DNA of 64,000 nucleotides from Mesorhizobium_K marinum (lineage in GTDB: Bacteria > Pseudomonadota > Alphaproteobacteria > Rhizobiales > Rhizobiaceae), in assembly GCF_040813715.1 (NCBI RefSeq), contig NZ_JBFOCH010000001.1; one strand, 5' to 3'. Under the pieces are notes generated by a model that did not search any database, was not told the DNA's origin, and was given only the letters and a program-made list of their open reading frames with translations. Positions 46,901 to 55,681 of this stretch are shown piece after piece. The translations under genes and the position numbers were made by a program. Numbering within the stretch: the first letter of the stretch is position 1; every line of letters starts with the position of its first letter.

Positions 46901-47440
46901 TTCCTGCACGCCGGCCGGGTTGAGAATCGGGATCATCGTGTCGACGAACAGGAATTCCGTCGCATGCGCGTTGGTCGAGGATTCCGCCGTGTGGTCGTCG
47001 CCCATCAGGGCGAGAACGCCGCCATGTTTCGAGGAACCCGCCAGGTTGGCGTGGCGGAACACGTCGCCCGAGCGATCGACGCCCGGACCCTTGCCGTACC
47101 AGACGGAGAAAACCCCGTCGTGCTTGCCTTCGCCCATCAGTTCGGTCTGTTGCGAGCCCCAGCACGCGGTCGCGGCGAGTTCCTCGTTGAGGCCCGGCTG
47201 GAACACGATGTCGGAATCGGCAAGCGCCTTCCTGGCGCGCCAGAACTGCTGGTCGAGCCCGCCTAGCGGCGAGCCGCGATAGCCGGAGACGAAACCTGCG
47301 GTGTTCAGCCCGGCCAGCCGGTCGCGCTCGCGCTGCATCAGCAGCATCCGGACGATCGCCTGCGCGCCGGTCAGGAAGACGCGGTCCTTGGCGAGGTCGA
47401 AACGGTCGTCGAGCGCAACGTCGTGAAGCGTCATCGGCAC
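43967..47440 (-). CDS. fused indolepyruvate:ferredoxin oxidoreductase
   Basis: 1157 residues. N-terminal two thirds: pyrimidine and TPP domains (GFVSGYRGSPLGGLDQQF; NLGDGTYNHSGVLAL; YNDAVAMTGGQPHDGG). A cysteine cluster (CEGCGDCGVASNC; then CNKDFSCLGGFC) carries iron-sulfur centres. The C-terminal third is the gamma domain (GVGGTGVVTIGAILGMAAHLEGKG). It decarboxylates aryl pyruvates to acyl-CoA with ferredoxin, in amino-acid breakdown. This single long chain is the usual proteobacterial form. The start could also be MTLHDV, two codons later. The N at 43908 lies just past the stop. Confidence 0.93.
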   Translation of the reverse strand: MPMTLHDVALDDRFDLAKDRVFLTGAQAIVRMLLMQRERDRLAGLNTAGFVSGYRGSPLGGLDQQFWRARKALADSDIVFQPGLNEELAATACWGSQQTELMGEGKHDGVFSVWYGKGPGVDRSGDVFRHANLAGSSKHGGVLALMGDDHTAESSTNAHATEFLFVDTMIPILNPAGVQELIEYGLYGFALSRFAGTWAAIKCVKDNIESTASVEASLDRFGVTIPDFDMPPGGLNIRHEIDFLGQEARLHEYKRAAAAAFVRANGLNRTVYSGGRDAKLGIITVGKSYLDVRQALDDIGVDEAKANAIGVRLFKVGCPWPLDIEHLRDFARGLEMIVVVEEKRSLIEVQVREDLYGTAMQPVVVGKKDERGGWLFPVKGALDPNEIAIALGERILNVIGPSEEIAARVDRLRQYQAMLAETKDIGSRTPFFCSGCPHNTSTKVPDGSIAAAGIGCHFMALWMDRSTVGFTQMGGEGAQWVGQAPFSKREHIFQNLGDGTYNHSGVLALRFALAAGVNITYKILYNDAVAMTGGQPHDGGLSVDMVARQVEAEGVRRIAVVSDDPDRYDRTMFPAGATFSHRDDLDRVQRELRDIKGVSVLLYDQTCAAEKRRRRKRGDYPDPDRRVIINELVCEGCGDCGVASNCVSVQPVETEFGRKRRIDQSSCNKDFSCLGGFCPSFVTVHGAKLGHAGGAAGDGDPLDGVPEPAPHALGPDGWASIVDGVGGTGVVTIGAILGMAAHLEGKGCGMIDMAGLAQKGGSVFSHIRIARSPAEIQAIRVSAGKADLVLGCDLVVSGARKVLAATREDHTLFVANTAEVMPGEFTRNADYSLPTERLKKAIRAAAGEGKAHFVDASRAATVLFGNSLGANMFLLGFAYQFGGVPLAARAIERAIEINGQAASMNVAAFRWGRRAAHEPDFVAARVGKAAAGDDRAQGLDDVIARRKAFLAGYQNARYARRYADRIAALQAAETHVAPGSTQITEAAARNLFKLMAIKDEYEVARLYTDGSFARQLSREFQSYDRLEFHLAPPILGRTKPDGTPMKSNFGPWMMTAMRVLAVFRGLRGTVFDVFGRSEERRFERALLAQYEEDLDLIQRVLEPGNVDVAAALASVPSLIRGYGHVRRGSADAASGERERLVARLAGAPASPSLQAAE

Positions 47441-47641
47441 GTCCTCTGCGCGGGTCGGCCTGAAAACTCAGGAAGGCCAACGTAGGTTGCGTAGCGGCAG
47501 TGTTTCCCTGCTTGGATGCAAGGTCAAACGAATTCCGCGTTCCTAAACAATGAGCAAGACGCGGTCGGCGCGACCTGCGGCCCGGCAACGATCTGGCTGG
47601 CTCACGCGCCGTAGCGCACGATTCCTGCGTTTGGGCAGCGG

Positions 47642-48178
47642 CTAGGTCGCCGCCGGACAGGTGGCTTGGTCTTCGCCGGGCAGCTTGCCGTCGGGCCTGC
47701 CGGCCAGATCGGGATTGCTCGTGTAGAATGGGCCAACGACCAGCGGCCGATCCGGCAGCAGGTCCTGATTCTCCGAGGAGGTTATCGTCGTCTCGATCGA
47801 CTGCAACAGTTTGCCTTCCGGCCCCTCGATCCGGATCGACACCTTGTAGGGCCGGTCCTTCACCACGCAGCGAACGGGCGGGCTTTCGATCGTCGTCTTC
47901 GACAGCTTCGGCCAGATCGCCTGCCTGACCTCTATGTCGTCGCCTCCGGCGGGGTCCTCGAACCGCGCCACCGCCGTCTGGCCGGCCTCGATCGGCCGCA
48001 GCGGATTGAGGTTGACCAGATAGCGGGCCGTCGCGACGCGGTAGTTGAAGACGAAAAGCTTGCCGCCGACCTCGAAGAACGCGTCCTCGCCGCCGCCGGT
48101 GTCGCGGCACGCCGACACGGCGAAAAGACCAAGCAGGAGCAGGGCTCCGGCCGATCGTGACATCCGCAACCTAGCCAT
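47642..48178 (-). CDS. lipoprotein of unknown function
   Basis: 178 residues. MARLRMSRSAGALLLLGLFAVSAC gives a lipobox with Cys about 24. The mature part is beta-rich (FEVGGKLFVFNYRVATARY, then PYKVSIRIEGPEGKLLQS and SSENQDLLPDRPLVVGPFY). I do not recognise a family. The start overlaps the last eight bases of the CGNR gene upstream, so the two are translated together. About 200 bases (47441-47641) before the next gene downstream hold nothing I can name. Confidence 0.7.
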   Translation of the reverse strand: MARLRMSRSAGALLLLGLFAVSACRDTGGGEDAFFEVGGKLFVFNYRVATARYLVNLNPLRPIEAGQTAVARFEDPAGGDDIEVRQAIWPKLSKTTIESPPVRCVVKDRPYKVSIRIEGPEGKLLQSIETTITSSENQDLLPDRPLVVGPFYTSNPDLAGRPDGKLPGEDQATCPAAT

Positions 48179-48952
48179 CTTCGAGCTCCCTTTCGCCGAC
48201 CTTGCGCGCATAGTGCCTGCGCGCCTTGCGGCGATTGCCGCAGACGGCCATGTCGCACCAGAGCCGGCTGCCGTTGCGGCTCCTGTCGACGAACAGCCAG
48301 TTGCAGTTGGCGCAGATGCGGATCTTTCGCCAGGCGTCGCCGGCAAGCAGGCCGAGCGCCGAAACGGCGAGCGCCGCCTCCAGGCGCATCGGCCGCGCCG
48401 GGTCGCCGAAAGGCTGGCCCTGCCCGCCGACCGCCTCGTCGGCGCCGTCGAGACAGGCGCCGCACTGCCGCAGCACGGCCGACAGATCGGCGACGCGCAG
48501 TTCGCCCGACGAAGCAGCGGAGCGGAAAAGCCGGTCGGCCGCTTCGCGCATGTCCATCACCTGACGGACCGCGNATTGCCGAAAGGCCGGCCCTGCCCGC
48601 CGACCGCCTCGTCGGCGCCGTCGAGACAGGCGCCGCACTGCCGCAGCACGGCCGACAGATCGGCGACGCGCAGTTCGCCCGACGAAGCAGCGGAGCGGAA
48701 AAGCCGGTCGGCCGCTTCGCGCATGTCCATCACCTGACGGACCGCGCCGCCGGACGGCTCGAACGACAGCGCCCGGCCGCCCAGTTCCGTCGACCGCATG
48801 ACGCTTGCGACCGAGGCGAAGCGGGCGATCTCCCGCGCATCGCCGAAACGATCGAAGGACCGCGCGGCGTCGCCCCGCAGCACGACCGTGTTCGTCGCGT
48901 CGAGGATGAGAAGGCCGCCGGAGAACCTGTGCCTGTTCCAGAGAACCGCCAT
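48171..48952 (-). CDS. CGNR zinc-finger protein, interrupted by assembly gap
   Basis: DNA-binding-type protein of the ABATE/CGNR family. The C-terminus has ICANCNWLFVDRSRNGSRLW followed by CDMAVCGNRRKARRHYARK: four cysteines and the CGNR signature. The N-terminal domain contains RFGDAREIARFASVASVMR. The N at 48574 repeats about 170 bases (48404-48573 and 48577 on); with one copy removed the protein has 202 residues. Two of the differences are non-synonymous (Gln/Arg and Asp/Asn). It overlaps the lipoprotein gene and diverges from the LivH-like gene at 49041, which it may control. Confidence 0.85.
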
Positions 48953-49040
48953 GCCCAAATTCTAACTGGCATTATGTGTTTGACAAGTTAGAATCGACTG
49001 GCCAGTGTTGGCGTGCGGCACCCGCCGGACGACCAGGCAC

Positions 49041-49961
49041 ATGCTCTATTTCCTGCAGCAGGTACTGAACGGCCTCCACGCCGGCGCGCTCTACGCGCTG
49101 CTGGCCTTCGGCTACGTGCTGACCAACGGCGTCCTGAAGCGCACCAACCTCGCGCACGGCCCGGTCTTCGCCTTCGCCGGCCAGGTGCTCGTCCTCCTCG
49201 CCGTCTATGGCTGGAACGTTCTGTGGCTGACGCTGCCGGCGACCGTCGCCCTCGGCATCGTCGCCGCCTTCGCCTATGCGGCGCTGACCGGCGTGGTGCT
49301 GTCGCGAAGCGTGTTCCTGCCGCTCGCCTCGCGATCGCCCAACGCCATCGTCGTCGCCACGCTCGGCGTCGCGCTAGTGTTGATGGAACTCGCCCGCCTC
49401 GCCGCCGAAACACGCGACTTCTGGCTGCCGCCGATGCTTGCCCGCACGGTCACCTTCCTGGCGGCGGACGGATTCGCTGTGACGCTGACGGTGATCCAGC
49501 TCGCCAACTGCGCGCTGGCGGTCGCGGTGATCGGGTTGGCGGCCGCAATCCTGTCGACATCGCGCCTCGGCCGCTACTGGCGCGCGGTCAGCGACGATCC
49601 GGCCGCGGCCGCGATGTGCGGCATCGACGTCATCGCTGTCTTCCACGCGGCGGTGATCGGCGGCGCGCTCCTCGCCGCGCTCGCCGGCGTGATGGCCGCC
49701 CTCTACTACGGCAACATCAGCTTCGGGACCGGTCTGGTTTACGGGCTCAAGGTTCTCTTCGTGACGGCGGTTGGCGGTTATCGCGACCCGCTCAGGGCGG
49801 CGCTCGGCGCCGCCTGCTTCGGCATCGCCGAATCCCTCTGGGCCGGGTACTTCCCGCTCGAATGGCGCGACGCCTGGATGTTCGCCTTCCTCGTCGCGCT
49901 CCTGCTTCTGTCGAGAAGCGGCGAAACCGCAGCGGGGCGCATCGACGTCACGCGGAGTTGA
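49041..49961 (+). CDS. LivH-type branched-chain amino-acid ABC permease, orphan
   Basis: 306 residues, eight or so hydrophobic spans. The N-terminus MLYFLQQVLNGLHAGALYALL is the LivH hallmark and YWRAVSDDPAAAAMCGID marks the cytoplasmic loop. No LivM, LivG, LivF or binding protein is adjacent, which is unusual since these usually form five-gene operons. The solitary binding protein at 38799 is the only candidate partner here. The upstream 88-base gap separates it from the divergent CGNR regulator. Confidence 0.85.
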   Translation: MLYFLQQVLNGLHAGALYALLAFGYVLTNGVLKRTNLAHGPVFAFAGQVLVLLAVYGWNVLWLTLPATVALGIVAAFAYAALTGVVLSRSVFLPLASRSPNAIVVATLGVALVLMELARLAAETRDFWLPPMLARTVTFLAADGFAVTLTVIQLANCALAVAVIGLAAAILSTSRLGRYWRAVSDDPAAAAMCGIDVIAVFHAAVIGGALLAALAGVMAALYYGNISFGTGLVYGLKVLFVTAVGGYRDPLRAALGAACFGIAESLWAGYFPLEWRDAWMFAFLVALLLLSRSGETAAGRIDVTRS

Positions 49962-50084
49962 GCACCCTTCCCCTAGGGCATGGACCAACGCATTAAGCCA
50001 CCGTTGTTGACGCTGGCCGCGACCGGCGGCATACCGTTCCAAGCCGGCGACCCACAACGGGCTCGGCGAAATGGGAGGTATCCG

Positions 50085-50669
50085 ATGTCGGGATTGCTCG
50101 CGCTTTCGCGGGGTATCGATCGTTTCAACGAGGTGGTCGGCCGCGCCGTCTCCTGGCTCATCCTGCTGGCCATTCTCGTCAGCGCGGCCAATGCCGTCAT
50201 CCGCAAGGCCCTGAACACGTCGTCCAACGCCTGGCTGGAACTGCAGTGGTATCTGTTCGGCGCCGCGTTCCTGCTCGCCGCCGCCTACACGCTCCGGCAG
50301 AACGAGCACATCCGCATCGACGTCGTCTACGGCGCGTTTTCGCGCCGCGTGCAGCACTGGATCGACCTCTTCGGGCACGTCTTCTTCCTGATGCCCTTCG
50401 TCGTGCTGATGATCTTCTATTTCGTACCCTATGTGAGCCTTTCCGTCAGGTCCGGAGAAATGTCGTCGAGCGCGGGCGGCCTCATCCTGTGGCCCGCCAA
50501 GGCGCTGCTTCTCATCGGCTTCCTCCAGCTTGGACTCCAGGGCGTGTCCGAAATCATCAAGAAGATCGCCATCATACGCGGCGACATGGACGATCCGACA
50601 CCCTTCGTCTCCGCCCACGAACAGGCCGAACTTGAAGGCAAGGCGCTCGCCGGGGAGACCCGCCCGTGA
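50085..50669 (+). CDS. TRAP transporter small permease (DctQ family), second system
   Basis: 194 residues starting MSGLLALSRGIDRFNEVVG, four membrane spans, with LQWYLFGAAFLLAAAYTLRQ typical of the larger DctQ proteins in keto-acid or mannitol/chloroaromatic-type TRAP systems. GGGAGG lies eight bases upstream of the ATG. It overlaps the dctM gene by four bases. A frame opening at 49980 lacks a good start context. Confidence 0.9.
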   Translation: MSGLLALSRGIDRFNEVVGRAVSWLILLAILVSAANAVIRKALNTSSNAWLELQWYLFGAAFLLAAAYTLRQNEHIRIDVVYGAFSRRVQHWIDLFGHVFFLMPFVVLMIFYFVPYVSLSVRSGEMSSSAGGLILWPAKALLLIGFLQLGLQGVSEIIKKIAIIRGDMDDPTPFVSAHEQAELEGKALAGETRP

Positions 50670-52462
50670 TCGAGTTCATCGCCCAGAACATGGCGCCGAT
50701 CATGTTCGCCTCGCTCGTCATCTTCCTTCTCATCGGATACCCGGTCGCCTTCTCGCTCGCCGCCAACGGCCTGCTCTTCTTCTTCATCGCCGTCGAACTG
50801 GCGCCCTATTCCAACGACACGATTCACCTCTCCTGGCCGCTGCTCTATGCCCTCCCGGAACGCTTCTGGGGCGTCATGTCGAACGAGACGCTGCTCGCCA
50901 TCCCGTTTTTCACCTTCATGGGCATCGTGCTGGAGCGTTCCGGCATGGCCGAGGATCTTCTCGACACCATCGGCCAGCTGTTCGGGCCTGTGCGCGGCGG
51001 CCTCGCCTATGCCGTGATCATCGTCGGCGCGCTGCTGGCGGCCACCACCGGCGTCGTCGCCGCGTCGGTCATCGCGATGGGGCTGATCTCGCTGCCGATC
51101 ATGCTGCGCTACGGCTATGACAGGCGCGCCGCCACCGGCGTCATCGCCGCCTCAGGCACGCTCGCCCAGATCATCCCGCCGTCGCTCGTCCTGATCGTGC
51201 TCGCCGATCAGCTCGGCCGTTCGGTCGGCGACATGTATGCAGGCGCCATCATCCCCGGCCTCATCCTCACCAGCCTCTACATGGGCTACGTGCTCGTCCT
51301 CTCGTTCCTGAAGCGCGATTCCATGCCTGCGCTTCCACCCGAAGCGCGCACCCTCGGGCACGGCGTGACGTCGCTCATCGTCGCACTGATCGTCGCCGCC
51401 GCGATCGCCTATGCCGCCCACGTCTACCTGACGCCGGCGCACGGCGCCAACGCCGACATTCTCGGCGCCACCGTCGGCGTCGCCGTCATCTATGCGGTGG
51501 CCATCGCCGACCGGACGCTCGGCCTCAACCTGATGTCGCGGCTGGCCCAGCAGGTCATCATCGTGCTGATCCCGCCGCTGGCGCTGATCTTCCTCGTCCT
51601 CGGCACCATCTTCCTCGGCGTCGCGACGCCGACCGAGGGCGGCGCCATGGGCGCCGTCGGCGCCCTGATCATGGCTGCGGCCAAGGGCCGCCTGACCCTC
51701 GACGTCATCCGGCAGGCGCTGGCCTCGACCACGCGTCTCTCGGCCTTCGTCATGTTCATCCTGATCGGCGCCCGGGTGTTTTCGCTGACCTTCTACGGCG
51801 TGAACGGCCATCTCTGGGTCGAGCACCTGCTGGTGTCGCTGCCAGGCGGCGAAACCGGCTTCCTGATCGCCGTCAACATCCTGGTCTTCTTTCTCGCCTT
51901 CTTCCTCGACTTCTTCGAGCTGGCCTTCATCATCGTGCCGCTGCTGGCGCCGGCCGCCGACCGTCTCGGCATCGACCTGATCTGGTTCGGCATCCTGCTC
52001 GGCATCAACATGCAGACAAGCTTCATGCATCCGCCGTTCGGCTTCGCGCTGTTCTACCTGCGCTCGGTCGCCGCGCGTGTGCCCTATCTCGACCGGATCA
52101 CCGGCAAGCAGATCGCGCCGGTCACGACCGGGCAGATCTACTGGGGCGCGGTGCCGTTCGTCTGCATCCAGATCATCATGGTGGGCCTGACCATCGCATT
52201 CCCGCAGATGGTGATGCACTACAAGGGCGAGACGGTCGACCCGGCCAATGTCGAGATCGTCCTGCCGCCTCTCGGCGGCGACAGCGGTCCTGGACTGCCG
52301 GGCCTCGGACTGCCGCCGCTCGGCGCTCCGCCGGCCGACGGGGCGCCCGCCACTTCAGCGCCGCCCGCCAATGACCTGTCGGCGCCGCCGAGCTTCGGCG
52401 AGAAGCCGGCCGAGCCCGCGCCGCCGGCCAACGACCTCTCGCAGCCGCCGGCGTTCAACTGA
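50666..52462 (+). CDS. TRAP transporter large permease (DctM family) with proline-rich C-terminal tail
   Basis: 598 residues. Multi-span permease with NETLLAIPFFTFMGIVLERSG, ASGTLAQIIPPSLVLIVLADQ, and GVATPTEGGAMGAVGALI, plus the extra central spans of the large-subunit subtype. The last 75 residues after the final span are soluble: a Gly/Pro/Leu-rich stretch and two copies of a PPANDLS..PP..F unit. The tail is not part of the transport domain. Partner of the preceding DctQ and the convergent binding protein at 52541. Confidence 0.9.
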   Translation: MIEFIAQNMAPIMFASLVIFLLIGYPVAFSLAANGLLFFFIAVELAPYSNDTIHLSWPLLYALPERFWGVMSNETLLAIPFFTFMGIVLERSGMAEDLLDTIGQLFGPVRGGLAYAVIIVGALLAATTGVVAASVIAMGLISLPIMLRYGYDRRAATGVIAASGTLAQIIPPSLVLIVLADQLGRSVGDMYAGAIIPGLILTSLYMGYVLVLSFLKRDSMPALPPEARTLGHGVTSLIVALIVAAAIAYAAHVYLTPAHGANADILGATVGVAVIYAVAIADRTLGLNLMSRLAQQVIIVLIPPLALIFLVLGTIFLGVATPTEGGAMGAVGALIMAAAKGRLTLDVIRQALASTTRLSAFVMFILIGARVFSLTFYGVNGHLWVEHLLVSLPGGETGFLIAVNILVFFLAFFLDFFELAFIIVPLLAPAADRLGIDLIWFGILLGINMQTSFMHPPFGFALFYLRSVAARVPYLDRITGKQIAPVTTGQIYWGAVPFVCIQIIMVGLTIAFPQMVMHYKGETVDPANVEIVLPPLGGDSGPGLPGLGLPPLGAPPADGAPATSAPPANDLSAPPSFGEKPAEPAPPANDLSQPPAFN

Positions 52463-52485
52463 CGCGGCATTCCGCACGATGCAAA

Positions 52486-52517
52486 AAGGCCCCGGATCGT
52501 CGCCGATCCGGGGCCTT
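52486..52517. terminator. strong bidirectional rho-independent terminator
   Basis: A perfect 14-bp stem (52486-52499 with 52504-52517) with a four-base loop, TTTT at 52521-52524 on the plus side and five As at 52483-52487 giving a T tract on the minus side. It separates the convergent TRAP permease and binding-protein genes. Confidence 0.9.
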
Positions 52518-52540
52518 CGCTTTTCGGGTCAGGTGTCGGC

Positions 52541-53650
52541 TTACAGCTTTCCGCCGCGCTGCTGCACCATCATGAAGGTGTCGTAGTTGTATTCTGCGAT
52601 CTGCATGTTCAGGTAGTAGTCCTTCCTGAAGGCGACGATCGAATCCCAAATCTTCTTGAAGTTCGCGTTGGACGCGGTCATCTCGGCATAGACCTCGTTC
52701 GCCTTGTCGAAGCAGGCGGACAGGATCTCCGTGCTGAACGGCCGCAGCTGCGCCCCGTTGGCGACCAGGTTCCGGATCGCCGTCGGGTTGAGGTAGTCGT
52801 ACTTCTGCAGCATGTTGGCGTCCGTCGCCTGCGCGGCCGTCCGCACCAGCGACTGGTACGCGGGCGGCAGGGCGTCGAACTGTCCCTTGTTGAACATCAG
52901 GTGGACGGTCGGGCCGCCTTCCCACCAGCCGGGATAGTAGTAGTAGGGCGCGACCTTCTGGAAGCCGAGCTTCTCGTCGTCATAGGGACCGACCCATTCG
53001 GCGGCGTCGATCGTGCCCTTCTCCAGCGCCGGGTAGATGTCGCCGCCGGCGATCTGCTGCGGCACGACGCCGAGCTTCTCGACGACCTTGCCGGCGAAGC
53101 CGCCGATGCGCATCTTCAGGCCCTGCATGTCGGCGACGGTGTTGATCTCCTTGCGGAACCAGCCGCCCATCTGCACGCCTGTGTTGCCGCCCGGATAGCC
53201 GACCAGCCCCTGCGCCGCCAGGAACTCGTTGAACATCTCGATGCCGCCGCCGTGGTAGGCCCAGGCGTTCATGCCGCGCGCATTGAGCGCGAACGGTACT
53301 GCGGCGCCGAGCGCCCATGTCGGGTCCTTGCCCCAGTAATAGTATGACACCGTATGGCACGCCTCGACCGTACCGGCCGCGGCCGCGTCGGCCGCCTGCA
53401 GTCCGGGGACGATCTCACCCGCTGCGAAGACCTGCACCGTGAAGTTGCCGTCGGTCGCCTCGGACACCATCTTCGAGAAGACCTCGGCGCCGCCGTAAAT
53501 GGTGTCGAGCGACTTCGGGAACGAAGACGTCAGGCGCCAGGTGACCTTCGGATTTGACTGCGCGATGGCCGGCGCTGCCAGCGTGGCGGTTGCAGCCGCC
53601 GCGCCGAGCCCGGCGGTCCCCGCCTTACGAATGAATGAACGACGATCCAT
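52541..53650 (-). CDS. TRAP transporter substrate-binding protein (TakP/mannitol-type), Tat signal
   Basis: 369 residues. Tat signal MDRRSFIRKAGTAGLGA and cleavage near APAIAQ. Mature blocks: WRLTSSFPKSLDTIYGGAE, CHTVSYYYWGKDPTWALG, and KMRIGGFAGKVVEKLGVVP, typical of the binding proteins that pair with 500-600-residue DctM proteins; relatives bind 2-oxo acids as calcium complexes. GGGAGG lies upstream of the start. It faces its membrane partners tail to tail, so has its own promoter within 53651-53920. That 270-base gap holds no further gene I can support. Confidence 0.9.
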   Translation of the reverse strand: MDRRSFIRKAGTAGLGAAAATATLAAPAIAQSNPKVTWRLTSSFPKSLDTIYGGAEVFSKMVSEATDGNFTVQVFAAGEIVPGLQAADAAAAGTVEACHTVSYYYWGKDPTWALGAAVPFALNARGMNAWAYHGGGIEMFNEFLAAQGLVGYPGGNTGVQMGGWFRKEINTVADMQGLKMRIGGFAGKVVEKLGVVPQQIAGGDIYPALEKGTIDAAEWVGPYDDEKLGFQKVAPYYYYPGWWEGGPTVHLMFNKGQFDALPPAYQSLVRTAAQATDANMLQKYDYLNPTAIRNLVANGAQLRPFSTEILSACFDKANEVYAEMTASNANFKKIWDSIVAFRKDYYLNMQIAEYNYDTFMMVQQRGGKL

Positions 53651-53920
53651 GCGATACCTCCCATCTTGGATCAGATTGCCTGCCCCAAGGGAAGCCATTG
53701 ATTTCCTTGGCGGCGATCGAGGCGACAATACACGCGACGGGTATCAAGTCCAGCGCTCGGGCGCCAATCCGCCTAAAGTCGCAACGTCACGTGGAGGAAC
53801 TCTCCGCCGCCCTGAAGCGGCGGTCGCCGGAGTTGCCTTCATCTTGACCGGCGCGATGGATTTGCGCCCGCCGATCGCCTATCTTGTAGGCACAGACACA
53901 TCGGTTCGGACATTTCGCGC

Positions 53921-54694
53921 ATGCTACAGCCCCTCGTCGCCGTTTCGACCGACGTTAAGCATTTCGAGAACTACGACTGGCACGCAACGCCGAAGCAGTA
54001 CCTCGAGGCGGCCATTGCCGGCGCGGGCGTGTTTCCGGTCCTTGTGCCGTCCTTCGGCGACCGCCTCGACCTCGACAGGCTGCTCGAGTCTGTCGACGGC
54101 GTGATGCTGACCGGCTCCAAGTCGAACGTGCAGCCGTCGCTCTACGGCGCCGAGGCGACCGAGGCCAACGGCCCCTACGATCCGCAGCGCGACGCGACCA
54201 CCCTGCCGCTGATCCGCAAGGCGCTGGAGCGGGGCGTGCCCCTGCTCGCCATCTGTCGCGGCATCCAGGAGCTCAACGTGGCGCTCAGCGGTACGCTGGC
54301 GACGGAGATCCAGGAGCGCCCGGGCTCGCTCGACCATCGGGCACCGGTCTCCGACGATCAGGACGAGCGTTTCGGCATCCGCCAGAGTATCTCGATCAAG
54401 CCAGGCAGCTGCCTCGCCGGCGTCTTCGGTGCGGGCGAGATCATGGTGAACTCCGTCCACCGCCAGGCGATCGACGGCCTTGGCGATCGCCTGCAGGTCG
54501 AGGCCGTGGCCGAGGACGGCACCATCGAGGCGGTCTCGGTCCGGGATTCGCGCGCCTTCGCGGTCGGCGTCCAGTGGCATCCCGAATACTGGGTGCACGC
54601 AGACGGCAACTCGGCAAAGATCTTCCGTGCCTTCGGCGAGGCGGCGCGCGTCCATGCGCAGGCGCGCAACGGGCTGCGCACCGCGGCGGAGTAG
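53921..54694 (+). CDS. class-I glutamine amidotransferase-like hydrolase (peptidase C26, PuuD-like)
   Basis: 257 residues. Nucleophile Cys112 in LLAICRGIQELNVALSG, and His220 and Glu222 in VGVQWHPEYW complete the triad. The family includes gamma-glutamyl-GABA hydrolase PuuD, which releases glutamate from a gamma-glutamyl amide. It could serve the ligase/dehydrogenase cluster at 8-17 kb, but that lies 36 kb away and already has an FGase-type hydrolase, so the link is only a suggestion. Divergent from the TRAP binding-protein gene and convergent with the hydroxyacid dehydrogenase gene, one base between ends. Confidence 0.88.
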   Translation: MLQPLVAVSTDVKHFENYDWHATPKQYLEAAIAGAGVFPVLVPSFGDRLDLDRLLESVDGVMLTGSKSNVQPSLYGAEATEANGPYDPQRDATTLPLIRKALERGVPLLAICRGIQELNVALSGTLATEIQERPGSLDHRAPVSDDQDERFGIRQSISIKPGSCLAGVFGAGEIMVNSVHRQAIDGLGDRLQVEAVAEDGTIEAVSVRDSRAFAVGVQWHPEYWVHADGNSAKIFRAFGEAARVHAQARNGLRTAAE

Positions 54695-55681
54695 TCAGCC
54701 CTTCGCCTTCACATGCGCCGTTTCCGGCACCGCCGTGACCGGCTCGCCCCTCCCGAACCAGGACTCGAGATTGTCGACGACGAGGTCGGCCATGGCGTTT
54801 CGCGTATGCACCGACGCCGAGCCGACATGCGGCAGAAGCGAGGCGTTCGGCACGTCGATCAGCGCCTGCGGCACGTTCGGTTCGTCGGCAAACACGTCGA
54901 GGCCGGCGGCGAAGATCGTGCCGTCGCGGAGCGCTGCGGCGAGCGCGTCCTCGTCGACCGTGCTGCCGCGGCCGATATTGACGAAGACGCCCGTCGGGCC
55001 GAGCGCGGCCAGCACCTCGGCATTGACCGCCTTCGCCGTCGATGCGCCGCCCGGCAGGACGGAAATCAGCGTGTCCACCGCGCCTGCCAGCGCGACCGGC
55101 GTCGGATGATAGTCATAGGCCAGTCCCGCGACGGGGCGACGGTTGTGATAGGCGACCGACAGGCCGAAGGCCTCCAGCCGGCGCGCGATCGCCTGGCCGA
55201 TGCGTCCCATGCCGAGGATGCCGGCCTTGCGGCCGCGCAATGTCCCGGGCGTCAGCCGGTAAGGCCCTTCCTTCGCCCAGCGCCCCTCGCGCAGGTAGGT
55301 TTCCGCGCGCGGGAACTCGCGCACCGTGTTGATCAGCAGACCGAGCGCCGTGTCGGCCACTTCCTCGGTCAGCACGTCGGGCGTGTTGGTGACCATGATG
55401 TCGGATTTTCCGGCATGCGCCGCGTCCACCGAATCGTAGCCGACGCCGAAGCTCGCGACGATCTCGAGCTTCGGCAGCGCACGCATGAAGGCGGCGTTGA
55501 TTCCGCTGAACGCGGCGATGCCGCGCACCTTGCCGGCCAGTTCCGGCGTAATCCCGGCCGGGTCGGCGCTGTCCATGCGGATCATCTCGAAGGTCTTGTC
55601 GATCCGCTTGGCGGCATGCGCGTTCAGCGGCCCGGGCACCAGGATGGTGATCCGGCTGAGGTCGGGTGAATTGGTCATCAA
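54695..55681 (-). CDS. D-isomer 2-hydroxyacid dehydrogenase (glyoxylate/hydroxypyruvate reductase-like)
   Basis: 328 residues. Rossmann motif ILGMGRIGQAIA (GMGRIG 157-162), catalytic Arg238 (NIGRGS), Glu267 (FADEPNV) and His285 (LLPHVGS) are all in place. Reduces 2-oxo acids or oxidises D-2-hydroxy acids with NAD(P)H. Its start overlaps the LacI stop (ATGA at 55678-55681), so regulator and enzyme form one unit. The nearby TRAP system of the keto-acid type makes a hydroxy- or keto-acid substrate plausible. Confidence 0.92.
   Translation of the reverse strand: MMTNSPDLSRITILVPGPLNAHAAKRIDKTFEMIRMDSADPAGITPELAGKVRGIAAFSGINAAFMRALPKLEIVASFGVGYDSVDAAHAGKSDIMVTNTPDVLTEEVADTALGLLINTVREFPRAETYLREGRWAKEGPYRLTPGTLRGRKAGILGMGRIGQAIARRLEAFGLSVAYHNRRPVAGLAYDYHPTPVALAGAVDTLISVLPGGASTAKAVNAEVLAALGPTGVFVNIGRGSTVDEDALAAALRDGTIFAAGLDVFADEPNVPQALIDVPNASLLPHVGSASVHTRNAMADLVVDNLESWFGRGEPVTAVPETAHVKAKG

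Noticed and set aside
44516..47266. Long open frame (916 codons) on the plus strand
   Set aside because: Antisense to the indolepyruvate oxidoreductase, with the same low-complexity Arg/Asp/Val composition and no recognisable motif.
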